Positions 1 through 5,777 are shown, counted from the first letter of the stretch. The stretch: DNA of 7,082 nucleotides from Halanaerobium sp046541575 (GCA_046541575.1 JBKHDA010000086.1:1-7082); one strand, 5' to 3'. Notes: generated from the sequence alone by a model not told the origin. A program made the numbers and translations.

Positions 1-16
1 AAAATTGCTTATAAAT

Positions 17-23
17 AAGGAGG
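17..23 (+). promoter_or_regulatory. Ribosome binding site of aroC
   Basis: AAGGAGG lies 7 bases before the aroC ATG and is a near-perfect anti-SD match. Stop codons occur just upstream in all three forward frames (12-14, 16-18 and 29-31). An upstream gene could therefore end here, even with a one-base overlap (TAATG), but 30 bases are too few to say which frame, if any, is coding. Confidence 0.85.
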
Positions 24-30
24 GGATTTA

Positions 31-1230
31 ATGTTCGAATATATCACAGCCGGAGAATCACATGGACCGAGGCTGACAGCAGTGATTAAAACTCTGCCGG
101 CCGGTTTAAGAGTAGAAGTTGATAAAATTAATGAACAGTTATATAGAAGACAGCAGGGTTACGGCCGTGGTGGACGAATGAAAATAGAGAGTGATCGGGT
201 AATTATCAACTCCGGTCTGCGCCATAAAGAAACTCTCGGCACCCCCTTAAGTATGACAATTGAAAATAAAGACTGGCAGAACTGGTTAGAAATTATGGCT
301 CCGGATAAGGAGAGGAGCGATGAAGTTGAGGCTCTGACAAATCCCCGCCCGGGTCATGCGGATCTGCCGGGAGCTTTAAAATATAACCACCGCGATTTGC
401 GCAATGTTCTGGAGAGAGCAAGTGCCCGAGAAACTGCAGCCAGAACTGCAGTTGGAGCAGTTGCCAGACAGTTTTTAGCAGAATTTGATGTTAATATTTA
501 CAGTCATGTTGTTCAGATCGGTAATTTAAAAAGTGAGACCTGGACAGATATCAAAGCAAAAGCTCCGGAGAAATTCGAAAAAGAAGAAGCTGTGCAGAAA
601 TATTTTGCTGAACTGGACGAAACTCCACTTCGCTGTGGAGACAGCAGCAAAACTGAGGCTATGAAAAATTTAATTGATTCCTGGCGTGAAAATGGTGATT
701 CTGTCGGAGGAGTTTTTGAGATTGTTGTTACCGGACTTCCTGTTGGACTGGGCAGTCATGTCCACTGGGATTTAAAGCTGGAGAGCAAACTGGCAGCTCA
801 GCTGATGGGAATTCAGGCGATTAAAGGTGTAGAAATTGGGTCCGGTTTTAAAGGAGCAGGTCTGCCCGGTTCTAAAGCTCATGATGAAATTTTTTATGAT
901 CTGGACCGCGGGTTTTACCGCAGCTCCAATCAGGCCGGTGGTATTGAAGGTGGAATGAGCAATGGAGAAGAATTAATTATCCGTCTGGCAATGAAGCCGA
1001 TACCTACCCTGGCTCAGGCACTGCATTCAGCTGATTTAATTTCTAAAAAAGAAACTACTGCTGCCAAAGAGCGCTCTGATGTCTGTGCTGTTCCAGCAGC
1101 CAGTATAGTTGGTGAGGCAGTTACAGCCTCAGTTCTGGCTCAGAGTACCGCTGAGAAGTTTGGAGGAGACAGCATCAAAGAGATCAAGCAAAACTATGAG
1201 AGCTATTTAGCACAGTTAAGAAAGTTTTAA
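31..1230 (+). CDS. aroC: Chorismate synthase
   Basis: This enzyme converts 5-enolpyruvylshikimate-3-phosphate to chorismate, the last step of the shikimate pathway. The reaction is a cytosolic trans-elimination that needs reduced FMN. The 399-residue product is full length for the family. It opens with the family signature GESHG (residues 8-12, including conserved His11) followed by LPAGL. Further conserved blocks are RRQQGYGRGGRM (39-50), RPGHAD (106-111, second conserved His110), ERASARETAARTA (128-140), GSGFKGAGLPGS (270-281), NQAGGIEGGMSNG (300-312) and RSDVCAVPAA (348-357). The ATG start is fixed by a strong AAGGAGG at 17-23, 7 bases upstream, and by family-typical N-terminal residues. 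No clear terminator follows the stop, so how its transcript ends is unresolved. It shows no obvious functional tie to the genes downstream. The identification is firm. Confidence 0.97.
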   Translation: MFEYITAGESHGPRLTAVIKTLPAGLRVEVDKINEQLYRRQQGYGRGGRMKIESDRVIINSGLRHKETLGTPLSMTIENKDWQNWLEIMAPDKERSDEVEALTNPRPGHADLPGALKYNHRDLRNVLERASARETAARTAVGAVARQFLAEFDVNIYSHVVQIGNLKSETWTDIKAKAPEKFEKEEAVQKYFAELDETPLRCGDSSKTEAMKNLIDSWRENGDSVGGVFEIVVTGLPVGLGSHVHWDLKLESKLAAQLMGIQAIKGVEIGSGFKGAGLPGSKAHDEIFYDLDRGFYRSSNQAGGIEGGMSNGEELIIRLAMKPIPTLAQALHSADLISKKETTAAKERSDVCAVPAASIVGEAVTASVLAQSTAEKFGGDSIKEIKQNYESYLAQLRKF

Positions 1231-1247
1231 TCTAATTCATATATTTC

Positions 1248-1291
1248 TTTTAACTTTCTCTCACATTTCTAACACATTACTACTCTATACT
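1248..1291 (+). promoter_or_regulatory. Putative activator-dependent promoter with 11-base direct repeats (first chaperone gene)
   Basis: CACATT occurs at 1262-1267 and again at 1273-1278, exactly 11 bases apart. The 11-base units are TCTCACATTTC and TAACACATTAC, preceded by a weaker unit TTTTAACTTTC at 1248-1258. A -10-like TATACT (1286-1291) follows 7 bases after the second copy. The place where a -35 would lie is filled by the first repeat, and nothing there resembles TTGACA. Direct repeats with one helical turn of period are the known binding geometry of PhoB/PhoP/OmpR-class regulators. The same layout recurs before the second paralog. That the response regulator encoded at 3279 binds here is an inference. 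Confidence 0.65.
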
Positions 1292-1353
1292 ATTAATTGA
1301 GAAATGAGAAATGGTCAAAAAATAATCAAAGCAAATTTAAAAACTAAATTCTC

Positions 1354-1360
1354 AAAGGAG
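1354..1360 (+). promoter_or_regulatory. Ribosome binding site deciding the start of paralog 1
   Basis: AAAGGAG ends 11 bases before ATG 1372. The final G of this motif is also the first base of an in-frame GTG (1360), so the longer reading would start inside the Shine-Dalgarno and is unlikely. Confidence 0.7.
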
Positions 1361-1371
1361 TGTTTTTAGAA

Positions 1372-2130
1372 ATGAAAAAAGTTCTCGTTTCGATTTTGTT
1401 AATTACTGTTCTGATGGTTCCGACGACAATTATGGCTCAGGAGATGGAAGTAGATACTGATCAGCCGGCTGACCCATCACTGGAGGAAAATGTTGATAGT
1501 AATTCCACAGTAGCTGAAGTAAATGGGGAAGAAATCACCCAGGAAGAATTAAATAAGCAGGCAAATGTTAATCAATTATTACAGAGGCTGGGTCAGGTTG
1601 ATCAGCAGCTAGTACAAATTTTAGCTGAATCTGAAGCAGGTAGTGATGTTTTAGAAAAGTATCAAAAAGAACAGCTTGATTCAATCATTGATAACGTTCT
1701 ACTTGAACAGCAGGCAGAAGAAGAAGGAATTAGCCTCAGCGATGAGGAGAAAGAAGAAAAATATCAAGAACAGAAAAAATCAATTATGGAACAAAACAAA
1801 ATGGATGAAGAACAGTTTGCATCAGCTTTAGAACAGCAGGGATTTGAAAGTGAAGAGGAATATAAAGAAGAATTTTTAAATAATTCACAGCTTAAAGTAA
1901 ATAAACTAATTGAAGAAGAAGTAGCTTCTGATATTGAAATTACTGAAGACGAATTAAAAGAAGCTTATGAAGAAAATAAGGATGCTTTTGCTCAGGGTGA
2001 AGGTGATGTTTCTTTTGAAAAACTGAAACCTCAGCTGGAACAGATGCTTAAACAGCAGAAGCAAAATGAAAAGGTTGATGAATATTTGAGTAACTTAAAA
2101 GAAGATGCAGATATTGAAAAAATGATCTAA
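1372..2130 (+). CDS. Exported SurA/PrsA-type chaperone-like protein lacking a PPIase domain (paralog 1)
   Basis: This is probably a periplasmic holdase for unfolded exported proteins. The 252-residue product starts with a signal peptide: MKK, a hydrophobic stretch at about 4-17, and likely cleavage after MA at 21-22. No lipobox cysteine is present, so it should be soluble outside the inner membrane. Residues 47-62 (VAEVNGEEITQEELNK) match the usual opening of SurA/PrsA/PpiD N-terminal chaperone domains. Helical Glu/Gln-rich sequence follows, ending in ITEDELKEAYEENKDAF (190-206). In PrsA-like proteins a parvulin domain of about 90 residues follows that segment. Here only about 7 residues intervene before the closing SFEKLKPQLEQMLKQ helix (214-228). 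The protein contains no Cys, His or Trp. I chose ATG 1372 over an in-frame GTG at 1360, because the GTG overlaps the Shine-Dalgarno AAAGGAG (1354-1360) and the ATG gives a clean signal peptide. It appears monocistronic. The family assignment is fairly sure; the function is inferred. Confidence 0.82.
   Translation: MKKVLVSILLITVLMVPTTIMAQEMEVDTDQPADPSLEENVDSNSTVAEVNGEEITQEELNKQANVNQLLQRLGQVDQQLVQILAESEAGSDVLEKYQKEQLDSIIDNVLLEQQAEEEGISLSDEEKEEKYQEQKKSIMEQNKMDEEQFASALEQQGFESEEEYKEEFLNNSQLKVNKLIEEEVASDIEITEDELKEAYEENKDAFAQGEGDVSFEKLKPQLEQMLKQQKQNEKVDEYLSNLKEDADIEKMI
1801..1876 (+). repeat. Near-identical segment shared by the two paralogs (copy 1)
   Basis: This 76-base stretch matches 2771-2846 at 74 of 76 positions; the mismatches are at 1815 and 1850. 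It codes for MDEEQFASALEQQGFE and the following acidic residues. The flanking parts of the two genes are clearly more diverged, so this patch stands out. Confidence 0.85.
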
Positions 2131-2168
2131 GTTTTGTGATACAAATCCTCCTGATAATAAATCAAAAT

Positions 2169-2200
2169 GGAGCCCCAGAGTCTGGGGCTCCTTAAATTTT
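2169..2200 (+). terminator. Rho-independent terminator after paralog 1
   Basis: A GC-rich perfect inverted repeat, GGAGCCCCA (2169-2177) and TGGGGCTCC (2183-2191) with a 5-base loop, is followed by TTAAATTTT. It lies 38 bases after the stop of the first chaperone-like gene and just upstream of the next promoter, so it separates the two paralogs into distinct transcription units. The T-tract is interrupted by three A residues, so some read-through is possible. Confidence 0.88.
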
Positions 2201-2207
2201 ATAGTAT

Positions 2208-2251
2208 TTTAATCTTTCTCTCACATTTTTCTCACATTTGTAGAATATAAT
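2208..2251 (+). promoter_or_regulatory. Putative activator-dependent promoter with 11-base direct repeats (second chaperone gene)
   Basis: CACATT occurs at 2222-2227 and 2233-2238, exactly 11 bases apart. The two 11-base units are almost identical: TCTCACATTTT and TCTCACATTTG. A weaker unit, TTTAATCTTTC, precedes them at 2208-2218. A perfect -10 TATAAT (2246-2251) starts 7 bases after the second CACATT, the same distance as in the promoter of paralog 1. There is no TTGACA-like -35 and no extended -10 TG, which fits a promoter needing an activator. The units also resemble the TTHACA half-sites of Bacillus PhoP boxes. Binding by the neighbouring regulator is inferred. Confidence 0.7.
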
Positions 2252-2282
2252 TTATTTAGATAGATAAAATGAATTTAAATAT

Positions 2283-2312
2283 GCTTAACTAAAATTGAAT
2301 TAATAGTTAGGC
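2283..2312 (+). other. Possible hairpin in the 5' leader of paralog 2
   Basis: GCTTAACTA (2283-2291) can pair with TAGTTAGGC (2304-2312) to form a 9-base-pair stem with one G-U pair and a 12-base loop. It sits in the approximately 85-base leader between the -10 box and the ATG, ending 13 bases before the ribosome binding site. It is A/T-rich and could be chance. It has no T-tract and is not a terminator. A role in mRNA stability or translation is speculative. Confidence 0.3.
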
Positions 2313-2344
2313 TGAAATCAAAAAAAAGGGAGTGCGTATATTTA

Positions 2345-3100
2345 ATGAAAAAGATTTTAATTTCACTTTTATTGATAACTGTTCTAATGGTTCCGACAGC
2401 TGTTATGGCTCAGGATATGGAAATGGATGGCGAACAGCCGGCTGATCAGTCATTAAATCAGGAAAATGAAAATGAAGTTGTAGCAACTGTTAATGGAGAA
2501 GAAATTACTTCTCAGCAGCTGTCACAGCAGGCCAATGTTAATCAAATTCTGCAGCAGGTTAGTCAGGTTGACCAGCAGCTGGCACAGCTTTTAGCAAACT
2601 CTGAGGCAGGTAATACTGTACTTGACGAACTGCAGAAGGAAAAGTTAGATGGCTTAATTGATAATGTTTTATTAGAACAGGCGGCAGAAGAAGAAGATAT
2701 TACTTTAACACAGGAAGAAAAGGATGAAATTTACGAACAGCAGAAATCTTCTATTTTAGAGCAGAATCAGATGGATGAAGAACAATTTGCATCAGCTTTA
2801 GAACAGCAGGGATTTGAAAATGAAGAGGAATATAAAGAAGAATTTTCTAATAACCCACAGATTAAGATTAATAAATTGATCGAAGAGAAAGTTGTTTCTA
2901 ATATTGAAATTAGTGAAGAAGATTTAAAAGAAGCTTATGAAGAAAATAAAGGTGCTTTAGAACAGAGTGGCCAGGATGGTTCTTATGAAGAACTCAAACC
3001 ACAGCTGGAACAGATGCTTAAACAGCAGCAGCAGAGCCAGGAAATTCAGAAATATTTAGAAGAATTAAGAGAAGATGCTGAGATAGAAAAGAATATTTAA
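2345..3100 (+). CDS. Exported SurA/PrsA-type chaperone-like protein lacking a PPIase domain (paralog 2)
   Basis: This is the tandem duplicate of the gene at 1372, about 60% identical in protein by eye with one single-residue gap near residue 44. The 251-residue product has a signal peptide with likely cleavage after MA at 21-22 and no lipobox cysteine. The N-terminal chaperone motif VATVNGEEITSQQLSQ spans 46-61. A Glu/Gln-rich helical region follows, then ISEEDLKEAYEENKGAL (189-205), a short linker in place of a parvulin domain, and YEELKPQLEQMLKQ (214-227). It has no Cys, His or Trp, and only one Arg. It is more Gln-rich than paralog 1, with QQQQ at 227-230. The ATG follows AAGGGAG (2326-2332) by 12 bases. 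It has its own promoter and is followed by a terminator, so it is probably monocistronic and co-regulated with paralog 1. The likely role is binding unfolded exported proteins; the substrate is unknown. Confidence 0.82.
   Translation: MKKILISLLLITVLMVPTAVMAQDMEMDGEQPADQSLNQENENEVVATVNGEEITSQQLSQQANVNQILQQVSQVDQQLAQLLANSEAGNTVLDELQKEKLDGLIDNVLLEQAAEEEDITLTQEEKDEIYEQQKSSILEQNQMDEEQFASALEQQGFENEEEYKEEFSNNPQIKINKLIEEKVVSNIEISEEDLKEAYEENKGALEQSGQDGSYEELKPQLEQMLKQQQQSQEIQKYLEELREDAEIEKNI
2771..2846 (+). repeat. Near-identical segment shared by the two paralogs (copy 2)
   Basis: This is the partner of 1801-1876, in direct orientation with an offset of 970 bases. Only two positions differ, one synonymous (CAG/CAA) and one changing Ser to Asn. 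It is a possible site of gene conversion or of deletion by homologous recombination between the tandem genes. Confidence 0.85.
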
Positions 3101-3133
3101 TTTATCTTCCTTATATAAAGTTTATATACACAC

Positions 3134-3166
3134 AAAGTCCTGCCTTAAAAAGCAGGACTTTTTTAT
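3134..3166 (+). terminator. Rho-independent terminator after paralog 2
   Basis: AAAGTCCTGC (3134-3143) pairs perfectly with GCAGGACTTT (3152-3161) around an 8-base A-rich loop, and the stem runs into TTTTTT. It lies 33 bases after the stop codon of paralog 2 and isolates the chaperone gene from the two-component system. The A-run on the 5' side is short, so the terminator is mainly unidirectional. Confidence 0.9.
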
Positions 3167-3169
3167 ATA

Positions 3170-3178
3170 TGTTATAAT
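3170..3178 (+). promoter_or_regulatory. Likely extended -10 promoter of the two-component operon
   Basis: TGTTATAAT is a perfect extended -10 element (TG-N-TATAAT) placed right after the terminator of paralog 2. The -35 position, which lies inside the terminator hairpin, is poor, but extended -10 promoters can tolerate that. It would give a leader of roughly 95 bases before the ATG at 3279. The 11-base CACATT repeat seen before the chaperone genes is absent here. Confidence 0.5.
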
Positions 3179-3278
3179 TTGAGCAGGGTATAAATAATTG
3201 AAAATATATTTAAGAACTTAAAAGAGAGAATTACTTCAATTATTTTATCTTAAAATTAAAATGTGAGGACGTGGTAAA

Positions 3279-3968
3279 ATGAGTGTGAAAAAAGTTCTAA
3301 TCATTGATGATGACCCACATATTAGAGAAATTCTGGAAGATTATTTAAAATTTGAAGGTTTTAGTGTTTTTGCAGCTGAAGATACAGAAAAAGGATATCA
3401 AATTTTAAATTCAGAAGCCATAGATATCTTGGTTCTGGATATTATGCTGCCTGATGAAAATGGGTGGGAATTCTGTCAGCGAATCAGACCCGAGTTTGAG
3501 CTGCCGATTATTTTTCTCAGCGCAAAAGATGAGTCTACAGATAAAATAACCGGTCTGGAATTGGGTGCTGATGATTATATCAGCAAACCTTTTAGCCCGC
3601 GCGAGGTCGTTGCCAGAATCAAAGCAGTTTTGAGGAGATACCAGCAGGATGGGGAAAGTTCAGAATCACTGGAATTTGGAGAACTGGTAATTAATAAAGA
3701 AGAACATTATATTAAATATGAGGATGAAACTATAGAACTTACTCCAAAAGAATTTTCTCTGCTCTGGCATCTGGCCCAGAATCCCAAAAAAGTTTTTCGC
3801 CGTGAAAATCTGCTGAAAGCGGTCTGGGGTTATGACTATTTTGGAGATGTTCGCACTGTAGATACACATATTAAATCACTGCGTAAAAAGCTGGGAGAGG
3901 CAGCAGAAGCAGTAGAAACTGTCTGGGGAGTAGGTTATAAATTTGAAGCTGAAAAACTGGAAGACTAA
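3279..3968 (+). CDS. OmpR/PhoB-family response regulator
   Basis: This is a DNA-binding response regulator, phosphorylated by the kinase encoded immediately downstream. The 229-residue product has a receiver domain at about 4-118: acidic pocket Asp10-Asp12 in IIDDDP, phospho-acceptor Asp54 in LVLDIMLP, switch Ser81 in FLSAKD and Lys103 in ISKPF. A winged-helix OmpR/PhoB domain follows at about 128-225, with LTPKEFSLLWHL (154-165), recognition helix RTVDTHIKSLRKKL (192-205) and the closing WGVGYKF wing (216-222). Length and motifs are normal for the family. GTGAGG at 3263-3268 lies 10 bases before the ATG. It overlaps the kinase gene by 26 bases, so the two are translated from one mRNA. The best candidate targets are the 11-base direct repeats before the two upstream chaperone-like genes. 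The closest named relatives would be PhoP/PhoB/ResD/CssR types, but the sequence alone does not decide which, so no gene name is given. Confidence 0.93.
   Translation: MSVKKVLIIDDDPHIREILEDYLKFEGFSVFAAEDTEKGYQILNSEAIDILVLDIMLPDENGWEFCQRIRPEFELPIIFLSAKDESTDKITGLELGADDYISKPFSPREVVARIKAVLRRYQQDGESSESLEFGELVINKEEHYIKYEDETIELTPKEFSLLWHLAQNPKKVFRRENLLKAVWGYDYFGDVRTVDTHIKSLRKKLGEAAEAVETVWGVGYKFEAEKLED
3925..3945 (+). promoter_or_regulatory. Internal ribosome binding site and TTG start of the kinase gene
   Basis: GGGGAGTAGG (3925-3934) lies inside the last codons of the regulator gene, 8 bases before TTG at 3943. The kinase reading frame overlaps the regulator by 26 bases and has no ATG or GTG that would preserve the first membrane helix. 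The overlap suggests translational coupling, and the weak TTG start would keep kinase levels below those of the regulator. Confidence 0.6.
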
Positions 3969-5703
3969 CAGCCTGTTCAGCAAATTATTTTTTAGGTTTA
4001 TAATCCTCTCCCTGATTATAATAGTAATTTTTGGTTTAATAGTGATCTACTATCTAGAAGATTTTCTTTACAACCGCCGTGAAAATGAGGTTTTATATAA
4101 TTTAAATCAGCTGAAAAATGATTTAAATGAGCCTTTACGGAATGGAGATGAAGAAAAGATTAATGAAATTTTAAGTCTGACAGCTCGTCAGAATAGAGGC
4201 CAGATCTGGCTAACAGATAGAGATGGTAGTATTATTTACAGCTATCCGAAACGTGCTGACGAAAGAGTTGGCTTTGAAGGCTTTTCCCAAATTTTTAATG
4301 ATAAAATGCTGTCCAGCCGAGTTGATTCGGAGCAGTTTGAAAGGCCGATGCTTTTAAATGCTGCTTCTATGGAAGCAGAAGACAGTAAATACGGTCTCCT
4401 TTTTTTCACATCTGTTCAGGGAATTAATTCTACAGTAGCTCAAATTCAGAAAATTATGCTTTATTTAATACTTTTTTCTGCACTGCCGGCTCTGCTGCTG
4501 GCATATTTTTGGGCCAGGAGTATTTCCAATCCCCTGAAAAATATTAGTAAAACTGCCGAAGAAATCAGCCGCGGTAATTTTATCGAACTCAGTGGTGATC
4601 ATAATACAGAAGAATTAAAGAATCTGGCCCAGAGCATCAATGAAATGTCAAAAACTCTGGCCCAAAATGTGAGTAACTTAAAAGAAGAAAAAAATAAGCT
4701 GAACTCTATACTTTCAGGAATGGAAGAGGGGGTTTTAGCTTTAAATTCAAATCAGGAAATTATACTGCTCAATGAATCTTTTGCAGAAATTTTCATTTTA
4801 GATAAGGCTGCTGCAGTTGATAATGGAGCCAGCTTGTCTGAGCTGATTAATAATCCAGAAGTGATAAATCTGATTGAAACAAGTATTAAAGAAGAGAAAA
4901 ATAAAAGCCTGGAAGTCAAAATTAAAAACTCAGATAAATATCTGCTCCTCCACAGCACAGCAATTTTTAGAGAAGGTGATTTCTGGGGTGTTGTTGTAAT
5001 TTTCCAGGATATCAGTGAGAGATGGCGCTTTGAAAAACTGCAGAATGATTTTGTAGCCAATGTTTCACATGAGCTTAAAACACCACTTTCTTCGATCAGA
5101 GGAGCTGCCGAGATTGTTTATGATGGAGCAGTAAGCCAAAAAAAAGCAAAGGAAAAATACTTAAACATGATTATAGAAGAAAGCAACAGGCTGGAAACTA
5201 TGGTTAATAATATTTTGAGTATTTCTGAATTAAAGTCCGATATTTTAAATCGCAGAAAAATTAATTTTTCGAATTTCCTTTACAATATGCTTCAGGATTA
5301 TAAAAGTGTTAATGAAGTTGAGCAGGACTTTATTTATCAAATAGAAAAAAATATTGAAGTGGAAATTGATGCTGATAAAATTAAAAGAGTAGTAATTAAT
5401 CTGCTGGACAATGCGGTTAAATATTCGCCGGCCGAGGGAGAAATAAAAATTATTCTGTCCGAATCTGATTCAACTGTAAGTTTTGCAGTACAGGATCAGG
5501 GCCCGGGTGTACCAGAAGAAGAACAGAAAAATATCTGGGAAAGATTTTATAAGGTCAACAAAAAGGGGTTTCAGAGTCAAAAAAGAGGCAGTGGTCTCGG
5601 ACTGGCTATTGTTAAAGATATAATAGAGCTTCACGGCGGCAGAGTTTATCAGAAAAACTTAGAACAGGGTTCGGAGTTTGCCTTTATTCTCAAGAAAAAT
5701 TAA
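3943..5703 (+). CDS. Membrane sensor histidine kinase (HAMP-PAS-HisKA-HATPase)
   Basis: This is the sensor partner of the response regulator. Domains of the 586-residue product in order: TM1 at about 16-37; an extracytoplasmic sensor region of about 130 residues (38-168); TM2 at about 170-192; HAMP at about 193-245; PAS at about 250-355; HisKA at about 366-430 with phospho-acceptor His376 in VSHELKTPL; and an ATP-binding domain to the C-terminus. That last domain has N-box NLLDNAVKYS (Asn486, Asn490), G1 DQGPGVP (518-524), F-box WERFYK (532-537) and G2 GSGLGLAIVK (549-558). The architecture is that of PhoR/WalK-type kinases. The start is TTG: the first in-frame ATG is codon 122, inside the sensor domain, and starting there would lose TM1. 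GGGGAGTAGG at 3925-3934 can serve as its ribosome binding site. No key catalytic residue is missing. The signal is unknown; envelope stress is a guess from the neighbours. Confidence 0.93.
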   Translation: MKLKNWKTNSLFSKLFFRFIILSLIIIVIFGLIVIYYLEDFLYNRRENEVLYNLNQLKNDLNEPLRNGDEEKINEILSLTARQNRGQIWLTDRDGSIIYSYPKRADERVGFEGFSQIFNDKMLSSRVDSEQFERPMLLNAASMEAEDSKYGLLFFTSVQGINSTVAQIQKIMLYLILFSALPALLLAYFWARSISNPLKNISKTAEEISRGNFIELSGDHNTEELKNLAQSINEMSKTLAQNVSNLKEEKNKLNSILSGMEEGVLALNSNQEIILLNESFAEIFILDKAAAVDNGASLSELINNPEVINLIETSIKEEKNKSLEVKIKNSDKYLLLHSTAIFREGDFWGVVVIFQDISERWRFEKLQNDFVANVSHELKTPLSSIRGAAEIVYDGAVSQKKAKEKYLNMIIEESNRLETMVNNILSISELKSDILNRRKINFSNFLYNMLQDYKSVNEVEQDFIYQIEKNIEVEIDADKIKRVVINLLDNAVKYSPAEGEIKIILSESDSTVSFAVQDQGPGVPEEEQKNIWERFYKVNKKGFQSQKRGSGLGLAIVKDIIELHGGRVYQKNLEQGSEFAFILKKN

Positions 5704-5746
5704 TTTAATTATTGTTAAAAGATTACTTACATTTTAGCTCTGCAGC

Positions 5747-5755
5747 TGGTATAAT
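5747..5755 (+). promoter_or_regulatory. Likely extended -10 promoter of the aminopeptidase gene
   Basis: TGGTATAAT is an extended -10 (TG-N-TATAAT). A moderate -35 match, CTTACA (5726-5731), lies 18 bases upstream. The likely transcript start near 5762 leaves a leader of about 30 bases before the ATG at 5792. The 88-base gap after the kinase gene contains no convincing terminator hairpin, so read-through from the two-component operon is also possible. Confidence 0.55.
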
Positions 5756-5777
5756 TAGCAGGAATAAATAAGATAAT

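Noticed and set aside
1219..1259. Inverted repeat AGAAAGTT / AACTTTCT after the end of aroC
   Set aside because: It has an 8-base A/T-rich stem with a 25-base loop, no GC core and no T-run directly after it. It is too weak to call a terminator.
1297..1355. Inverted repeat TTGAGAA / TTCTCAA linking the probable 5' end of the paralog 1 mRNA to its Shine-Dalgarno region
   Set aside because: Seven base pairs over a 45-base loop in A/T-rich sequence is expected by chance, and paralog 2 has no equivalent.
1304..1369. Short open frame (21 codons) in the leader of paralog 1, overlapping its ribosome binding site
   Set aside because: It starts only a few bases after the expected transcript start and has no Shine-Dalgarno. 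No similar upstream frame was noted before paralog 2, so it is probably chance.
1360..1371. In-frame GTG start four codons upstream for paralog 1
   Set aside because: The GTG begins within the Shine-Dalgarno AAAGGAG and would add MFLE before a canonical MKK signal peptide. Paralog 2 starts directly with MKK.
3258..3267. Minus-strand CTCACATTTT just before the response regulator start, matching the operator half-site
   Set aside because: It is a single copy with no partner 11 bases away on either side, and it overlaps the ribosome binding site (GTGAGG), which explains the sequence by itself. Autoregulation through it cannot be supported.
4752..5060. Minus-strand open frame of about 100 codons inside the kinase gene
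   Set aside because: It lies fully antisense to the PAS/HisKA coding region and has no ribosome binding site or recognisable product. It is a shadow of the real gene. The same holds for minus-strand frames at 3666-3869, 5982-6167, 6128-6331 and 6812-7057, and for the + frame at 6777-6998 inside the aminopeptidase gene.
5726..5737. CTTACATTTT upstream of the aminopeptidase gene, resembling the CACATT unit
   Set aside because: There is only one imperfect copy, no 11-base repeat, and a different distance to the -10. It is better read as part of an ordinary -35 region.
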